From: JAIVJG01 sp964236735
Lineage (GTDB): Bacteria; Acidobacteriota; Blastocatellia; Pyrinomonadales; Pyrinomonadaceae
Reading direction: 5' to 3'
Assembly (NCBI GenBank): GCA_964236735.1
Contig: CAXSFM010000003.1
Span: 248,001-312,000 of the forward strand
Length of the DNA stretch: 64,000 nucleotides
In this document: positions 1 through 8,459 of the stretch, one piece after another
How the letters are laid out: every line of letters starts with the position of its first letter
Numbering within the stretch: the stretch's first letter is position 1
Notes under the pieces: model-generated
Database searches by the model: none
What the model was told of the DNA's origin: nothing
The model's input: the letters and a program-made list of their open reading frames with translations, nothing else
Position numbers and translations under genes: made by a program

Positions 1-2456
1 AAGATACTCAACGACTCACGAAACAGCCTCATGGCCTCTGCTTTGTTCCCCTCCTGCTCTATCAGCAACCCTAAGTTATAAAAGATCAGGGCAAGATTAC
101 CTTTATCGCCAAGTCTTTCAGTAATCTCTAAGCTCTGACTGTAAAGTAGTAGCGCTTCTGTTAAATCTCCTCCATCTCTCGCAAGATTTGCCAACGCATG
201 TAGGGTTATAGCAATACCGCTCTGGTCGCCGAGTTTCTTGTTGATTTCCAGACTCTCGTCGTAGAGCCGCCGTGCTTCTTCCACCTTGCCTTGATCTTGC
301 GCGAGCCTCCCCAACTGGTGCAGAGTGCCGGCGACGCGGCTCTGGTCGCCGAGTTTCTTGTTGATTTCCAGACTCTCGTCGTAGAGCCGCCGCGCTTCTT
401 CCACCTCGCCTTGATCTTGCGCGAGCCCTCCCAATTGGTGCAGGGTGCTGGCGACGCCGCTCTGATTGCCGAGTTTCTTCTTGATTTCCAGGCTCTCGTC
501 GTAGAGCCGCCGCGCTTCTTCCATCTCGCCTTGTGATTGCGCGAGTATCGCTAACTGGTGCAAAGTAGCAGCTAATCCTAGCTTTGCATCTATCTGCCTC
601 GCAATTTCTACAGCCAATTCATAATGATTCTTCGCTGAATCATAATCCCCGCGCTTTGCAAACATATTTCCTAATTCATTTGATAATGCACCGATATACC
701 ATGCATTATCATATATTCTTGCCGCTTTTAACGCCTGCTCACCGTGCAGGATCGCTTCATCCCAATAGCCGTGTACATCTAGAAACTCCCTCAGCGCAAT
801 ATGAGTCAGTATGGTGCTTTCCCAATCCTCTATCTCGAACGCCGCATCCATCGCGCTCAACAAATTGTCTTTCTCCGCTTCAAGCGCGTCGAAATCTTCA
901 GCCGTCTTCTGTGCGTGCGCCTCGGCGTAATTCAGGAAGTAGCTCACAAAGCGGCGGTGGAACTCACCGGCGCGCGGGTCTTCAGACAGGCGCACACCGG
1001 CGCGCGTGCGCGTCAAGCCTTCGACGGTGAAACGGCGATTTTCGTCCAGCCCTTTAATCAGCCACAACGCGCGCAGTCTTTTGATTGCCCCATCGCCACG
1101 CGCCGCATCGTCGCCCAAGCCCGCGACGGCGGCCAGCGCAGCGCGTGACGCGCCCGGCACAAAGAGCGAGAGGGCGAGCAGCGCGTCGCGCCCGTCGTCG
1201 CCCAGAGACGGCAGGTTGAAGGAGCGGTCGAAGACGCGCTCGACGACGCTGCCTCTGCCCTCCGCCAACTCGCGCAACACCGCCTGCGGTTCCCGCGCAT
1301 CTTCGTCAATCTGTCCCACGATCCATTGCATGACGAACGGTCTGGCCTCCGCCGTCTCATAGACACGCGCGCGAATCTCATCGGAGAAAATCTGCGGGTC
1401 TTGCGTCTGCTTAACTAACTTCTCCAAAAACTCTCCGGCCTCTGCGCGCGACATCTCGCTGATCGTGATGTTGAGTGCCTGCGCGACTCTCGGTCTTGAG
1501 GTAATCAGCGCGCAGCACGGCGCAGCAGCGAGCCAGCCCTCGATGCGCTGCTGCACGTCGGAAGCAATCGTCTCGTAATTATCCAGCACGACGAGCGCGG
1601 GAGATTCGGCGACGAGCGCGCGCACCGCCGCCTCTTTCTCGACCGGCGCGAGCGTGCGTAAGTCCGCGCGTCCCAACTGCGCGGCGATGTCATCGAGCAA
1701 CGTGGAGAGTTCAAAGTTCGCGCGCCCGCTCGCGCTGCTCCACACGACGCGCCCCTCGTACTCGCCCGCCAACTCGCGCGCCGCCTCCGCCGCGAGCGTC
1801 GTCTTGCCCACGCCGCCCGGCCCCGACAACGCGACCAGCACGTTCTTCCCCGGCGCGAGTTCGCCCTTCAGACGCGCCACGATGTCGCGCCCCTCCGCAT
1901 CATGCCGCGCCACGAAACCATAGACCGGGCGACGCGGAATGAGAGACGGCATCACATCAGCAACGGATGCAGGCATCATCAAGTTCTTAACCGCTCGCTC
2001 AATGCCTTCGACGGCTTTGGCAAAGGCGGCGTTTTGATGTTGCTTGGGTAATGAATCAATGAATTGTAAGTTGCCCGTCGGAACCTGAAAGTCGCCGAGT
2101 TTGTGTTCGCCGAACGCCTTTTCTTGCCACCCGTAAACCTCACTGATGAGTACCGGAATGACCAGTATCTCGCCCCTCGCGTAGCGTACACTCGCGCGCT
2201 TTAGCTCAACCTCGCCTATGTAATTCGAGGCGATAAAGTCAGGGCTGATAAGCAGCAGGATAACGCGCGAAGTCTCAAGATTCCTGATGATCTCCTCATC
2301 CCAAAGCTGGCCTGCCGTGAGCAACTTGTCATGCCAATTTGCAATCACGCTCCGCTGCACCAGTCCTTGAAGATGGACGAGCAGACGGTCTTTGTAAACG
2401 ACATCGTCTTCGTTGTGGGAGTACGAGATAAAAACTGTCGGAGGCTGTTCGGACAT
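1..2456 (-). CDS. TIR - STAND (NB-ARC-like) ATPase - TPR protein, 3' end outside window
   Basis: About 818 codons are open to the window edge. Residues 1-150 form a TIR domain: FISYSH near residue 9, then SPDFIASNY followed by GEVEL, where a glutamate (82 or 84) sits at the usual NADase position. Residues 180-500 form a STAND NTPase with P-loop GPGGVGKTT (about 212-220), Walker B LVVLDNYE and an ITSRP sensor-like motif. From about residue 580 there are tetratricopeptide repeats of 40 residues with ARRLYDESLEI cores. The start is the ATG at 2456 before SEQPPTVF. Known relatives are bacterial NLR-like immune receptors in which the repeats sense a ligand, the STAND module oligomerises and TIR consumes NAD+. 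A defence role here is inference; signalling is an alternative. It stands alone, upstream of LPS genes on the same strand. Confidence 0.85.
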   Translation of the reverse strand, partial: MSEQPPTVFISYSHNEDDVVYKDRLLVHLQGLVQRSVIANWHDKLLTAGQLWDEEIIRNLETSRVILLLISPDFIASNYIGEVELKRASVRYARGEILVIPVLISEVYGWQEKAFGEHKLGDFQVPTGNLQFIDSLPKQHQNAAFAKAVEGIERAVKNLMMPASVADVMPSLIPRRPVYGFVARHDAEGRDIVARLKGELAPGKNVLVALSGPGGVGKTTLAAEAARELAGEYEGRVVWSSASGRANFELSTLLDDIAAQLGRADLRTLAPVEKEAAVRALVAESPALVVLDNYETIASDVQQRIEGWLAAAPCCALITSRPRVAQALNITISEMSRAEAGEFLEKLVKQTQDPQIFSDEIRARVYETAEARPFVMQWIVGQIDEDAREPQAVLRELAEGRGSVVERVFDRSFNLPSLGDDGRDALLALSLFVPGASRAALAAVAGLGDDAARGDGAIKRLRALWLIKGLDENRRFTVEGLTRTRAGVRLSEDPRAGEFHRRFVSYFLNYAEAHAQKTAEDFDALEAEKDNLLSAMDAAFEIEDWESTILTHIALREFLDVHGYWDEAILHGEQALKAARIYDNAWYIGALSNELGNMFAKRGDYDSAKNHYELAVEIARQIDAKLGLAATLHQLAILAQSQGEMEEARRLYDESLEIKKKLGNQSGVASTLHQLGGLAQDQGEVEEARRLYDESLEINKKLGDQSRVAGTLHQLGRLAQDQGKVEEARRLYDESLEINKKLGDQSGIAITLHALANLARDGGDLTEALLLYSQSLEITERLGDKGNLALIFYNLGLLIEQEGNKAEAMRLFRESLSI
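211..576 (-). repeat. Three near-identical 120-bp tandem repeats encoding TPR units
   Basis: Three consecutive 120-bp blocks (about 217-336, 337-456 and 457-576) differ at only a few bases. Each encodes one 40-residue TPR with the core EEARRLYDESLEI. The repeats on either side are much more diverged at DNA level, which points to recent duplication within the sensor part of the TIR-STAND gene. Confidence 0.85.
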
Positions 2457-2575
2457 GAGCGTTCTTCATCCTCTCGGCTGATGTTGTGAGACTGCGGCTT
2501 CAAACGCGCGACGAGCGCGGGAATCATAACAGAGGCGGCGCATCGCCGATGAGCGCGATTTTGCCCTTGACGGGA

Positions 2576-3583
2576 TTAGTCTCCGTCAAACGAGCGGACG
2601 AGTTCCGCCGCGCTCGCGGTCGCCGTGCCGAGTTTGCCGACGACGATGCCGGCGGCGTGGTTGGCGAGCATCGCGGCTTCGACGAGCGTCGCGCCCGATG
2701 CGAGCGATGCGGCGAGCGTGGCGATGACGGTGTCGCCCGCGCCCGTCACGTCGTAAACTTCGCGCGCCGCCGTGCCGACATAGACCGGCTCGCCGTCCGC
2801 TTCGAGCAGCATCATGCCGCGCTCGCCGCGCGTAATGAGCACCGAATCGCACGCAAGTTGTTGGCGAATCGCACGCGCCGCACGCGCCATGCCTTCGTCC
2901 GTGTCGTCTTCGCCGTTCGTGAACCTGAGCGCCTCGTGATGGTTCGGCGTGATGAGCGTGGCGGGACGATACGAGTCGAAGTTGCGTAGCTTCGGATCAA
3001 TCAGCGTGGGGATGCCAAGCTCGCGCGCAAAGGGCAGCACGTCGGCGAGGATGCGCGAAGTGACCGCGCCCTTGTCGTAATCGGAGACGACGAAAGCGTC
3101 GGCCTCGCGCAACAGTTTTCTGAGCGCGCGGATGATGCGCTCAGCCGTCTCGCCTTCGACGGGCGTGCGCCGCTCGCGGTCTGCGCGGACGATTAACTGG
3201 TTGTGCGCGATGATGCGCGTCTTGAGCGTCGTCGGGCGATTCTGCTCCGACACGAGCGTCTCCGCATCACTCTCTTCAACATTGAGCGCGCCCAACTCGC
3301 GCAGCTTCGCGCGCACGCTTTCCCCCGCGCGATCATCACCGACGACGCCGACGACCGCCGCACGCGCGCCGAGCGCACACAAGTTCGCCAGCACGTTCGC
3401 CGCGCCGCCGAGCCTCACTGACTCGCGCCGGATGTCCACCACCGGCACGGGCGCTTCCGGCGAGATGCGCGTCACGTCGCCCCACACGAACTCGTCGAGC
3501 ATCACGTCGCCATAGACGACGATTGTCCGCTCGCACATGCGTCCGGCGATTTCCGTCGCGCGCTGTGTCGTTAATTGATTCAT
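2576..3583 (-). CDS. rfaE1: D-glycero-beta-D-manno-heptose-7-phosphate kinase (HldE domain I type)
   Basis: 335 aa, PfkB/ribokinase fold. It phosphorylates heptose-7-phosphate at C1 for ADP-heptose synthesis, the precursor of LPS inner core. Visible features are the N-terminal VYGDVMLDEFVWGDVTRISP segment typical of HldE, the GGAANV substrate/lid motif near residue 57, and the C-terminal PfkB signature DVTGAGDTV with the catalytic Asp. The second HldE domain (nucleotidyltransferase) is absent, so this is the monofunctional kinase form. The next gene upstream is a heptosyltransferase-like GT9, which supports the LPS assignment. The start ATG at 3583 lies just inside a family-A hairpin repeat. 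Confidence 0.85.
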   Translation of the reverse strand: MNQLTTQRATEIAGRMCERTIVVYGDVMLDEFVWGDVTRISPEAPVPVVDIRRESVRLGGAANVLANLCALGARAAVVGVVGDDRAGESVRAKLRELGALNVEESDAETLVSEQNRPTTLKTRIIAHNQLIVRADRERRTPVEGETAERIIRALRKLLREADAFVVSDYDKGAVTSRILADVLPFARELGIPTLIDPKLRNFDSYRPATLITPNHHEALRFTNGEDDTDEGMARAARAIRQQLACDSVLITRGERGMMLLEADGEPVYVGTAAREVYDVTGAGDTVIATLAASLASGATLVEAAMLANHAAGIVVGKLGTATASAAELVRSFDGD

Positions 3584-3590
3584 ATAAAAG

Positions 3591-3682
3591 AAGTGATGAG
3601 TGATAAGTGACGAGTGATGAGCAGGAAAACACTTGCTCGAACCGCTTTTTACTTATCACTCATCACTCGTCACTTGTCACTG
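3591..3682. repeat. Heptad hairpin repeat, family A (AGTGATG type)
   Basis: The left arm (about 3592-3622) is a run of 7-mers, AGTGATG AGTGATA AGTGACG AGTGATG. The right arm (about 3651-3682) is its approximate inverse complement. The element fills the gap between the heptose kinase start and the GT9 gene, and it encodes the GT9 C-terminal residues VTSDE and the stop. Confidence 0.85.
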
Positions 3683-4853
3683 CCTTTGAAAGTACGCGCT
3701 CGATGGCCGCCGTCACGCGCTCGACGGGCACGCGGCGGATACATTGCGCGATGCCGAACTCTTCGCACTTATAGCCGGCGCACGGGGCGCACGGCATTTC
3801 TTCGCGGACGACTTCCGACGGCGCGCTCGTCCACGGTCGCCAGTGCGCGACATTCGATGAGCCGAAGACGACGACCGACGGAGTGGAAACCGCCGCCGCG
3901 ATGTGCGCGATGCCGCTGTCGTTGCCGACGAAAACAGACGCGCGCGCGGCCAGCGCTGTCACTTCCGGCAACGAGAGGTCTGTCAAAGCGACGATGGGGG
4001 CGCGCGTGTTCGCTTTCAAATTCGTCAACACTTCCCTCTCGTTTGGCGCGGCGACGGCGACGGTGCGAAGGCCCCGCGCGTCGTTGAGATGCTCGATCAC
4101 GCGCGCGAAATTCTGCGCGTTCCATGTCTTCGAGTCGAAGGCGGCTGCCGGGTGGATAAGCGCGAAGGCTTCGTTTTCTTCAAGCCCGGCAGCGCGCAAA
4201 GTGTGTGCGATGCGCGCGTCAGTTTCCGCAGAGACGCGAAGCCGCGCGGCGGGTCTATCCGTCACGGGCACGCCCGTCCAGCCGACGAGCGCGAGTTGCT
4301 GTTCTGCGGAGTGCGTCTTTTCGCGTCGCCACAATTCGGACGAAGGCGGCGCGATTTCGTTATGCAGCGCGGCGTAAGCGTAAGCCTGATAGCCGACGCG
4401 ATGTTTCGCGCCCGACGCGCGCGTGAGCAGCGCCGCGGTGCTTCCGCCGTGCAAGTTGAAAGCGACATCATAACGCGCGGCGCGCAAACGACGCGCGATG
4501 TTGATGCGCGACGCGCTGCTCTTGCGCCTCACCGTGATAATTTCATCCACGTCCGTCGAGCCTTCGATTAAGAGCGGCGCGACCCAGTCTTCGAGCAACA
4601 CGTCTATCGCCGCGCCCGGCAAAAACCGTCGCAGCGCGTAGAGCGCGGGCGTCGCCAGCACCGTGTCGCCGATTGAGCGCAGGCGCACGACGAGCACGCG
4701 GCGCACGCTCCCCCAATCCCAACGCGCGGGCGCGAGCGGGCGCGGCGGCACGCTCAACTCACCCTCGCGCGCTTCACCCGTCAACAACGACGCTGCTGCG
4801 GCTGTCGGCGCGGCGAGCGTCTCAGGTTGACGGACGAGGCTCTTCATCTTCAA
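3663..4853 (-). CDS. Glycosyltransferase family 9 (heptosyltransferase-like)
   Basis: 396 aa. It is expected to transfer ADP-activated heptose to the lipopolysaccharide core on the cytoplasmic face. A 50-residue leader of low complexity precedes the GT9 fold. That fold starts with VLVVRLRSIGDTVLATPAL and ends with the diagnostic GNDSGIAHIAAA followed by SVVVFGSS. The gene lies between rfaE1 and a Trm112-like gene on the same strand and overlaps the latter by about 30 bp. The last codons (VTSDE) come from the intergenic hairpin repeat. The exact acceptor (WaaC, WaaF or WaaQ type) cannot be told from sequence alone. Confidence 0.8.
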   Translation of the reverse strand: MKMKSLVRQPETLAAPTAAAASLLTGEAREGELSVPPRPLAPARWDWGSVRRVLVVRLRSIGDTVLATPALYALRRFLPGAAIDVLLEDWVAPLLIEGSTDVDEIITVRRKSSASRINIARRLRAARYDVAFNLHGGSTAALLTRASGAKHRVGYQAYAYAALHNEIAPPSSELWRREKTHSAEQQLALVGWTGVPVTDRPAARLRVSAETDARIAHTLRAAGLEENEAFALIHPAAAFDSKTWNAQNFARVIEHLNDARGLRTVAVAAPNEREVLTNLKANTRAPIVALTDLSLPEVTALAARASVFVGNDSGIAHIAAAVSTPSVVVFGSSNVAHWRPWTSAPSEVVREEMPCAPCAGYKCEEFGIAQCIRRVPVERVTAAIERVLSKAVTSDE

Positions 4854-5013
4854 TTTTGGCTTCCTCGACGACCATCGCCGGAATGCCGTTCTTGACGGGA
4901 TAGACGCGCCGGCATTCGACGCACTTGAGCGCGCTGCCGTCGGGCTTCAATTCCACTTTGCCCTTGCACGCCGGGCAGACGAGGATGTCCAACAAATCTT
5001 GCGGGATACTCAA
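4822..5013 (-). CDS. Trm112-family zinc-ribbon protein
   Basis: 63 aa. The core is DLLDILVCPACKGKVEL, then CVECRRVYPVKNGIPAM, with two CxxC pairs that would bind zinc. The family is YcaR/Trm112: small partners or chaperones, often found among lipid A and LPS genes. I chose the TTG start at 5013 (SIPQDLL...) because AGGAG lies 8 nt upstream. A longer ATG-initiated reading frame from 5070 would translate part of the family-A repeat and gives a tail foreign to the family. The 3' end overlaps the GT9 start by 32 bp, so the two are probably translationally coupled. Confidence 0.8.
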   Translation of the reverse strand: MSIPQDLLDILVCPACKGKVELKPDGSALKCVECRRVYPVKNGIPAMVVEEAKIEDEEPRPST

Positions 5014-5053
5014 TGTCAATTCTCCTTCTCTCTTCACAATACAAGTAACAAAA

Positions 5054-5173
5054 GCAGTGACGAGTGACAAGCAAGAAAGCAGTGATGAGTGATAAGTGAT
5101 AAGAGATGAGTAAGAGAAATCTTTAGCTCGTCGTTGCTTTTAGTCTTGTCCTCATCACTCATCACTCATCACC
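5054..5173. repeat. Heptad hairpin repeat, family A, with a doubled left arm
   Basis: Two left-type arms (about 5054-5072 and 5079-5110, AGTGACG and AGTGATG heptads) are followed by an inverse arm at 5150-5173 (CTCATCACTCATCACTCATC). The right arm encodes the P450 C-terminus VMSDE and its stop. Confidence 0.8.
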
Positions 5174-6519
5174 TTCCTTTGCTGCAAAGTCATCCGCACG
5201 CCTCCCTTGCCGGGACGCAGCGTGATGCGCGGCAACATCTCGACCTGTTGGCCGGGCACGAGCCGCATCCGCCAGTGGCGCGCGATTGAGGCGACGAGCA
5301 GCGTGGCCTCCATCCATGCGAAGCTCTCGCCGATGCAGCGTCGCGGGCCGCCGCCGAAGGGAAAGTATGCGAAGGGCGGGCGCGTCTCTTTCGTGGCGGG
5401 CGTCCAACGCTCCGGGTCGAACGCTTCGGGGTCGGGGAAGAAACGCGCGTCGCGGTGCATGACGTACTGGCTGACGAGGACGAGCGCGCCCTGCGGAATA
5501 TGATAGCCGCCGATTTCGCACTCTTTAATCGCCAGACGCCCGACAGCCCACGCGGGCGGGCACAGGCGCATGGATTCCGAGACGACCATCTCCGTGTAAA
5601 CGAGGCGCGGCAGGTCTTGCGTCGCCGGCGCGCGCCCATCTTCGAGCACGGCGTCCAACTCCGCGTGCAGGCGCGCTTCAACTTCCGGGTGTTGCGCGAG
5701 CAGATACCAAGTCCACGTCAGCAAATTGGCCGTCGTCTCGTGCCCGGCGAGAAAGAGCGTCATCGCCTCGTCGCGCACTTGCTCGTTCGACATCCCCGCG
5801 CCATCGCCTTCGGTGTCTTCGGCCAGCAATAGCATCGAGAGCAAATCGCCACGATCCACGCCGCTCGCGCGTCGCTCGTTGATGAGGCGATAGATGATCG
5901 CATCGAGCCGCGCGCGCGCTTTTTGAAAACGCTTGTGCGCTGGAAGCGGCAGCTTTTCCAGTAGCTCCGCGTAAGGGAGCATGAGGTAGCCGAACATGTC
6001 CATCACTTCCGTTAACGCTTCGCCGACTTCGCGCGCGTCGGCCTCAACATCTGCGTCGAACAAAGTCTTGCCGACGATGGCGAGCGTCAGGCGCGTCATT
6101 TCATTTGAGATGTCGAGCGTCTGCCCGTCATGCCAGCGCGCGGTGGCGCGTTGGGCGCAGTCAACCATCACCGAGCCGTAGGCTTCAATACGCGCGCGAT
6201 GAAACGCGGGCTGTGCGAGCCTTCGCTGGCGACGATAGTGCTCGCCCTCGCTCGTCAACAACCCCTCGCCGAGCAGACGCTTCGAGCGTTTGAGCGCGCG
6301 GCCTTTATGAAATTTGTCGTGCTGCGTGACGAGCACGTCGCGGATGAGGTCTGGATGGTTGAAAAAATAAAAGCGATGCGGCCCGACGTGGAAAGACGTG
6401 CTGTCGCCATAATCACGCGCCACACGCGCCAGAAATTCGAGCGGGTCGCGCCGGAATGCGAAAATGTAGCCGCCGAAAAATTTCTTCTTCGGCCCCGGCG
6501 GATAGACATTTGCGGCCAT
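5155..6519 (-). CDS. Cytochrome P450
   Basis: 454 aa, full-length soluble bacterial P450, a heme-thiolate monooxygenase. Visible motifs are the I-helix AGHETT (oxygen activation), the K-helix ESMRL (ExxR), and the heme loop FGGGPRRCIGESFAW with the cysteine ligand. The N-terminus (YPPGPKKKFFGGYIF) has a proline-rich hinge but no convincing membrane anchor. No ferredoxin or reductase gene is adjacent, so the redox partner must be encoded elsewhere. The substrate is unknown; the overall pattern resembles fatty-acid or terpenoid P450s of the CYP4/CYP102-like clan. The last five residues VMSDE are supplied by the family-A repeat. Confidence 0.92.
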   Translation of the reverse strand: MAANVYPPGPKKKFFGGYIFAFRRDPLEFLARVARDYGDSTSFHVGPHRFYFFNHPDLIRDVLVTQHDKFHKGRALKRSKRLLGEGLLTSEGEHYRRQRRLAQPAFHRARIEAYGSVMVDCAQRATARWHDGQTLDISNEMTRLTLAIVGKTLFDADVEADAREVGEALTEVMDMFGYLMLPYAELLEKLPLPAHKRFQKARARLDAIIYRLINERRASGVDRGDLLSMLLLAEDTEGDGAGMSNEQVRDEAMTLFLAGHETTANLLTWTWYLLAQHPEVEARLHAELDAVLEDGRAPATQDLPRLVYTEMVVSESMRLCPPAWAVGRLAIKECEIGGYHIPQGALVLVSQYVMHRDARFFPDPEAFDPERWTPATKETRPPFAYFPFGGGPRRCIGESFAWMEATLLVASIARHWRMRLVPGQQVEMLPRITLRPGKGGVRMTLQQRKVMSDE

Positions 6520-6867
6520 GCGTTTGACGACTCCCGTCGGCTTAAAGCCACACCATTTTCGGAACTTCCGACCTCATGGCGAGTGTCTTAATCATGTTCA
6601 GCCACAAGGTTACTTTTTATCTTCACTACTACTTCACCACGCTGTGCTTCCCCGCAATCATCATCACACTCTTCGTCCTGTATGTATATTTGAAAGGTAA
6701 AAACAAGAGGTTTTAAGCGCCACGACGAATTATCATGCGAGCGCTTCTCATCACTCGCGGCTACTGACATCACGCTTCCGAACTCTGTTATGATATTTCT
6801 CGCGTCGCTTGAAGCATTCATCGAGCGCGTTTGCTGTTAACAAAAATTCATTCGACCGGAGAGAAGT
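6520..6867. other. Intergenic region with divergent promoters expected
   Basis: 348 bp between the divergently transcribed P450 and an orphan gene. It is more AT-rich than the flanks. I see only a loose promoter-like pair (CTGACA at 6764, TATGAT at 6789, spacing 19) ahead of the plus-strand gene, and no convincing small gene. Confidence 0.4.
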
Positions 6868-7629
6868 TTGTCGCTCGAATTTGCCATCGAATATCCCTGC
6901 CAGTTACGCGCGCGCTACGCCGAAGAGCATTTGCGCGCGTGGGGGCGTCTGTCCAATTTGCACACGCGCCTGACCGTTGGCGAAACTGCCGCGCCGACCG
7001 AAGAAAAGATGCGCTTCGTCGAGCGCGCCGGAGTCGAGATCGAGCGGATGCAGGAAGAGACGATTGTCTGCCTGACGTGCCCCGCGTCTCTGCCGCGCGA
7101 ATCGGCGGGCGCGGGCGAGCCGGTCGGATGTCTGGGGCGCATCACTTATCCCATCGAGGGACAGTTTGAAAAGTTTCTCGCAGACCGCGTGCAACTCGCG
7201 CTCGACACGATTGACGCGCAGGATCAACCGCGACTGCTACGCATTCTCGTGGATCGCGATTCGCCCTTCGACGGCGAGGGCACGAAGTCGCTTCGCAGCG
7301 TGACGACGCCCGACGGCCTGCGCTTCTTCGAGTTGCGCCTGCCCATCAAACTAACGCGCGAAGGCGGACACTTGACGACCGACAATCTTTTCGACGCGCT
7401 CGCCGGCTTCACCTCGCAGGACGCCGAGCGCACGACCTACACGCGCGAACTGCCGCTCGCCGCCGCCGCAGACTATTACGACTTTCTCGACCTCATCCTC
7501 CGCAACGATGTCTCCGTCGCCGAGCGCGGGCGCATCCACGCGCGCAGCCGCAACTATCAACAATTCTTACGCCTGCTCGCCGCGCTCGAACTCGCCGAAT
7601 CGCTCCAAGCCCGCGTCCTCATGGACTGA
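6868..7629 (+). CDS. Protein of unknown function, 253 aa
   Basis: I do not recognise a family. The TTG start at 6868 (SLEFAIEYPC...) has GGAGAGAAG just upstream; no better in-frame start exists. The protein is soluble, mixed alpha/beta by appearance, with no signal peptide or membrane segment. Two cysteines form a CLTCP motif near residue 70 and a third is about 20 residues later (GCLGR), a possible but unproven metal site. The C-terminal 50 residues are strongly helical and leucine-rich. Codon use matches the neighbours, which argues for a real, resident gene. It is convergent with the DUF4388 gene across a family-A hairpin. Confidence 0.7.
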   Translation: MSLEFAIEYPCQLRARYAEEHLRAWGRLSNLHTRLTVGETAAPTEEKMRFVERAGVEIERMQEETIVCLTCPASLPRESAGAGEPVGCLGRITYPIEGQFEKFLADRVQLALDTIDAQDQPRLLRILVDRDSPFDGEGTKSLRSVTTPDGLRFFELRLPIKLTREGGHLTTDNLFDALAGFTSQDAERTTYTRELPLAAAADYYDFLDLILRNDVSVAERGRIHARSRNYQQFLRLLAALELAESLQARVLMD

Positions 7630-7632
7630 AAA

Positions 7633-7722
7633 GCAGGTGATGAGTGATGAGTGATAAGTGATAAGTGATGAGAGAAGACAGCAGGTTCTTTCTCATCACT
7701 TATCACTCATCACTCATCACCT
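7633..7722. repeat. Heptad hairpin repeat, family A
   Basis: The left arm 7633-7672 (five AGTGATR heptads) and the inverse arm 7692-7721 are separated by a 19-nt loop. It lies between convergent genes, and the right arm encodes the end (GDE, stop) of the DUF4388 gene. Confidence 0.88.
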
Positions 7723-8459
7723 TCCTCTCCCTTCTCTTCATCGAGTTGTCGCAGAGTGTCGAGTAGGAGATTGGTGTTGCTGGCGGCGTTGATGGTCGTG
7801 GGAAATTCTTCGGCGGACTTCTCAAAGTCGAAGCTGCCGTTGGTGATTTCAACGATGCGGCGGAAGGCTTCGTGTTCGGCAGACTCGCTGCTCTCGGCTC
7901 CGACGATGCGGCCTTCGTTGAAGAGGACTCGCCCGCCACCGTGCCCTTCGCCGCTTTCGATGGCGAGCGCGCCGGTCAGACGCGAGTTTTCGATGACCTG
8001 AATGGCGTCGAAGATGTTGACGGCGGAGAGATCGCCCGCGAGCGTGATCTGACGCTCCGGCGCGGCGGACGACTGGACGACGGATTGCACGACGACTTGC
8101 TGCAAGTCGGGACGGCGCGCGCGGCGTATCGCTTCGAGGCCGGACGCGATATTGATGCGCGGGTCAATGTGCTTGGCTTCGAGCAGGCGTTCGTGCGCGC
8201 TCTCGAAATTCTCGCGCTCGATGTAGAGCTTCGCCAGGGCGAGACATTGCCGCGCGGCTTCTTCCGGTCGCTCGTGCGTAACCGTCACCTCGCGCAGTTT
8301 TTCGCGCAAGGGTATCGAGCGCGGATGATGCGCGATTGATTCCTGCAAACATTCGACAGCGCGTTGCGGAGCCTTGTATTTGACGAACAACTCGGCGTCT
8401 ATCAGAGCCGACTCGACATCCTCGTTGTAATTCTTCTTTTTCTTATCTGTCTCGCTCAT
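7710..8459 (-). CDS. DUF4388 (PATAN-like) domain protein with N-terminal TPR-like helices
   Basis: About 249 aa. The first 110 residues are helical and TPR-like (ALIDAELFVKY..., then CLQESIAHHP, then AKLYIERENFESAHERLLEA). After a short linker, a C-terminal DUF4388 domain begins at ITLAGDLSAVNIFDAIQVIE and contains LTGALAIES and GRVLFNEGRIVGAES. Proteins of this type are found as effector or adaptor modules in bacterial signalling and gliding or type IV pilus systems; any partner here is unknown. ATG at 8459 is preferred over the adjacent in-frame TTG at 8462; GGGGAAAG lies upstream of both. The C-terminus ends in the intergenic repeat. Confidence 0.75.
   Translation of the reverse strand: MSETDKKKKNYNEDVESALIDAELFVKYKAPQRAVECLQESIAHHPRSIPLREKLREVTVTHERPEEAARQCLALAKLYIERENFESAHERLLEAKHIDPRINIASGLEAIRRARRPDLQQVVVQSVVQSSAAPERQITLAGDLSAVNIFDAIQVIENSRLTGALAIESGEGHGGGRVLFNEGRIVGAESSESAEHEAFRRIVEITNGSFDFEKSAEEFPTTINAASNTNLLLDTLRQLDEEKGEEGDE

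Noticed and set aside
6588..6821. 77-codon frame in the P450 upstream region
   Set aside because: No ribosome site, no family resemblance, and it covers the expected divergent promoters.
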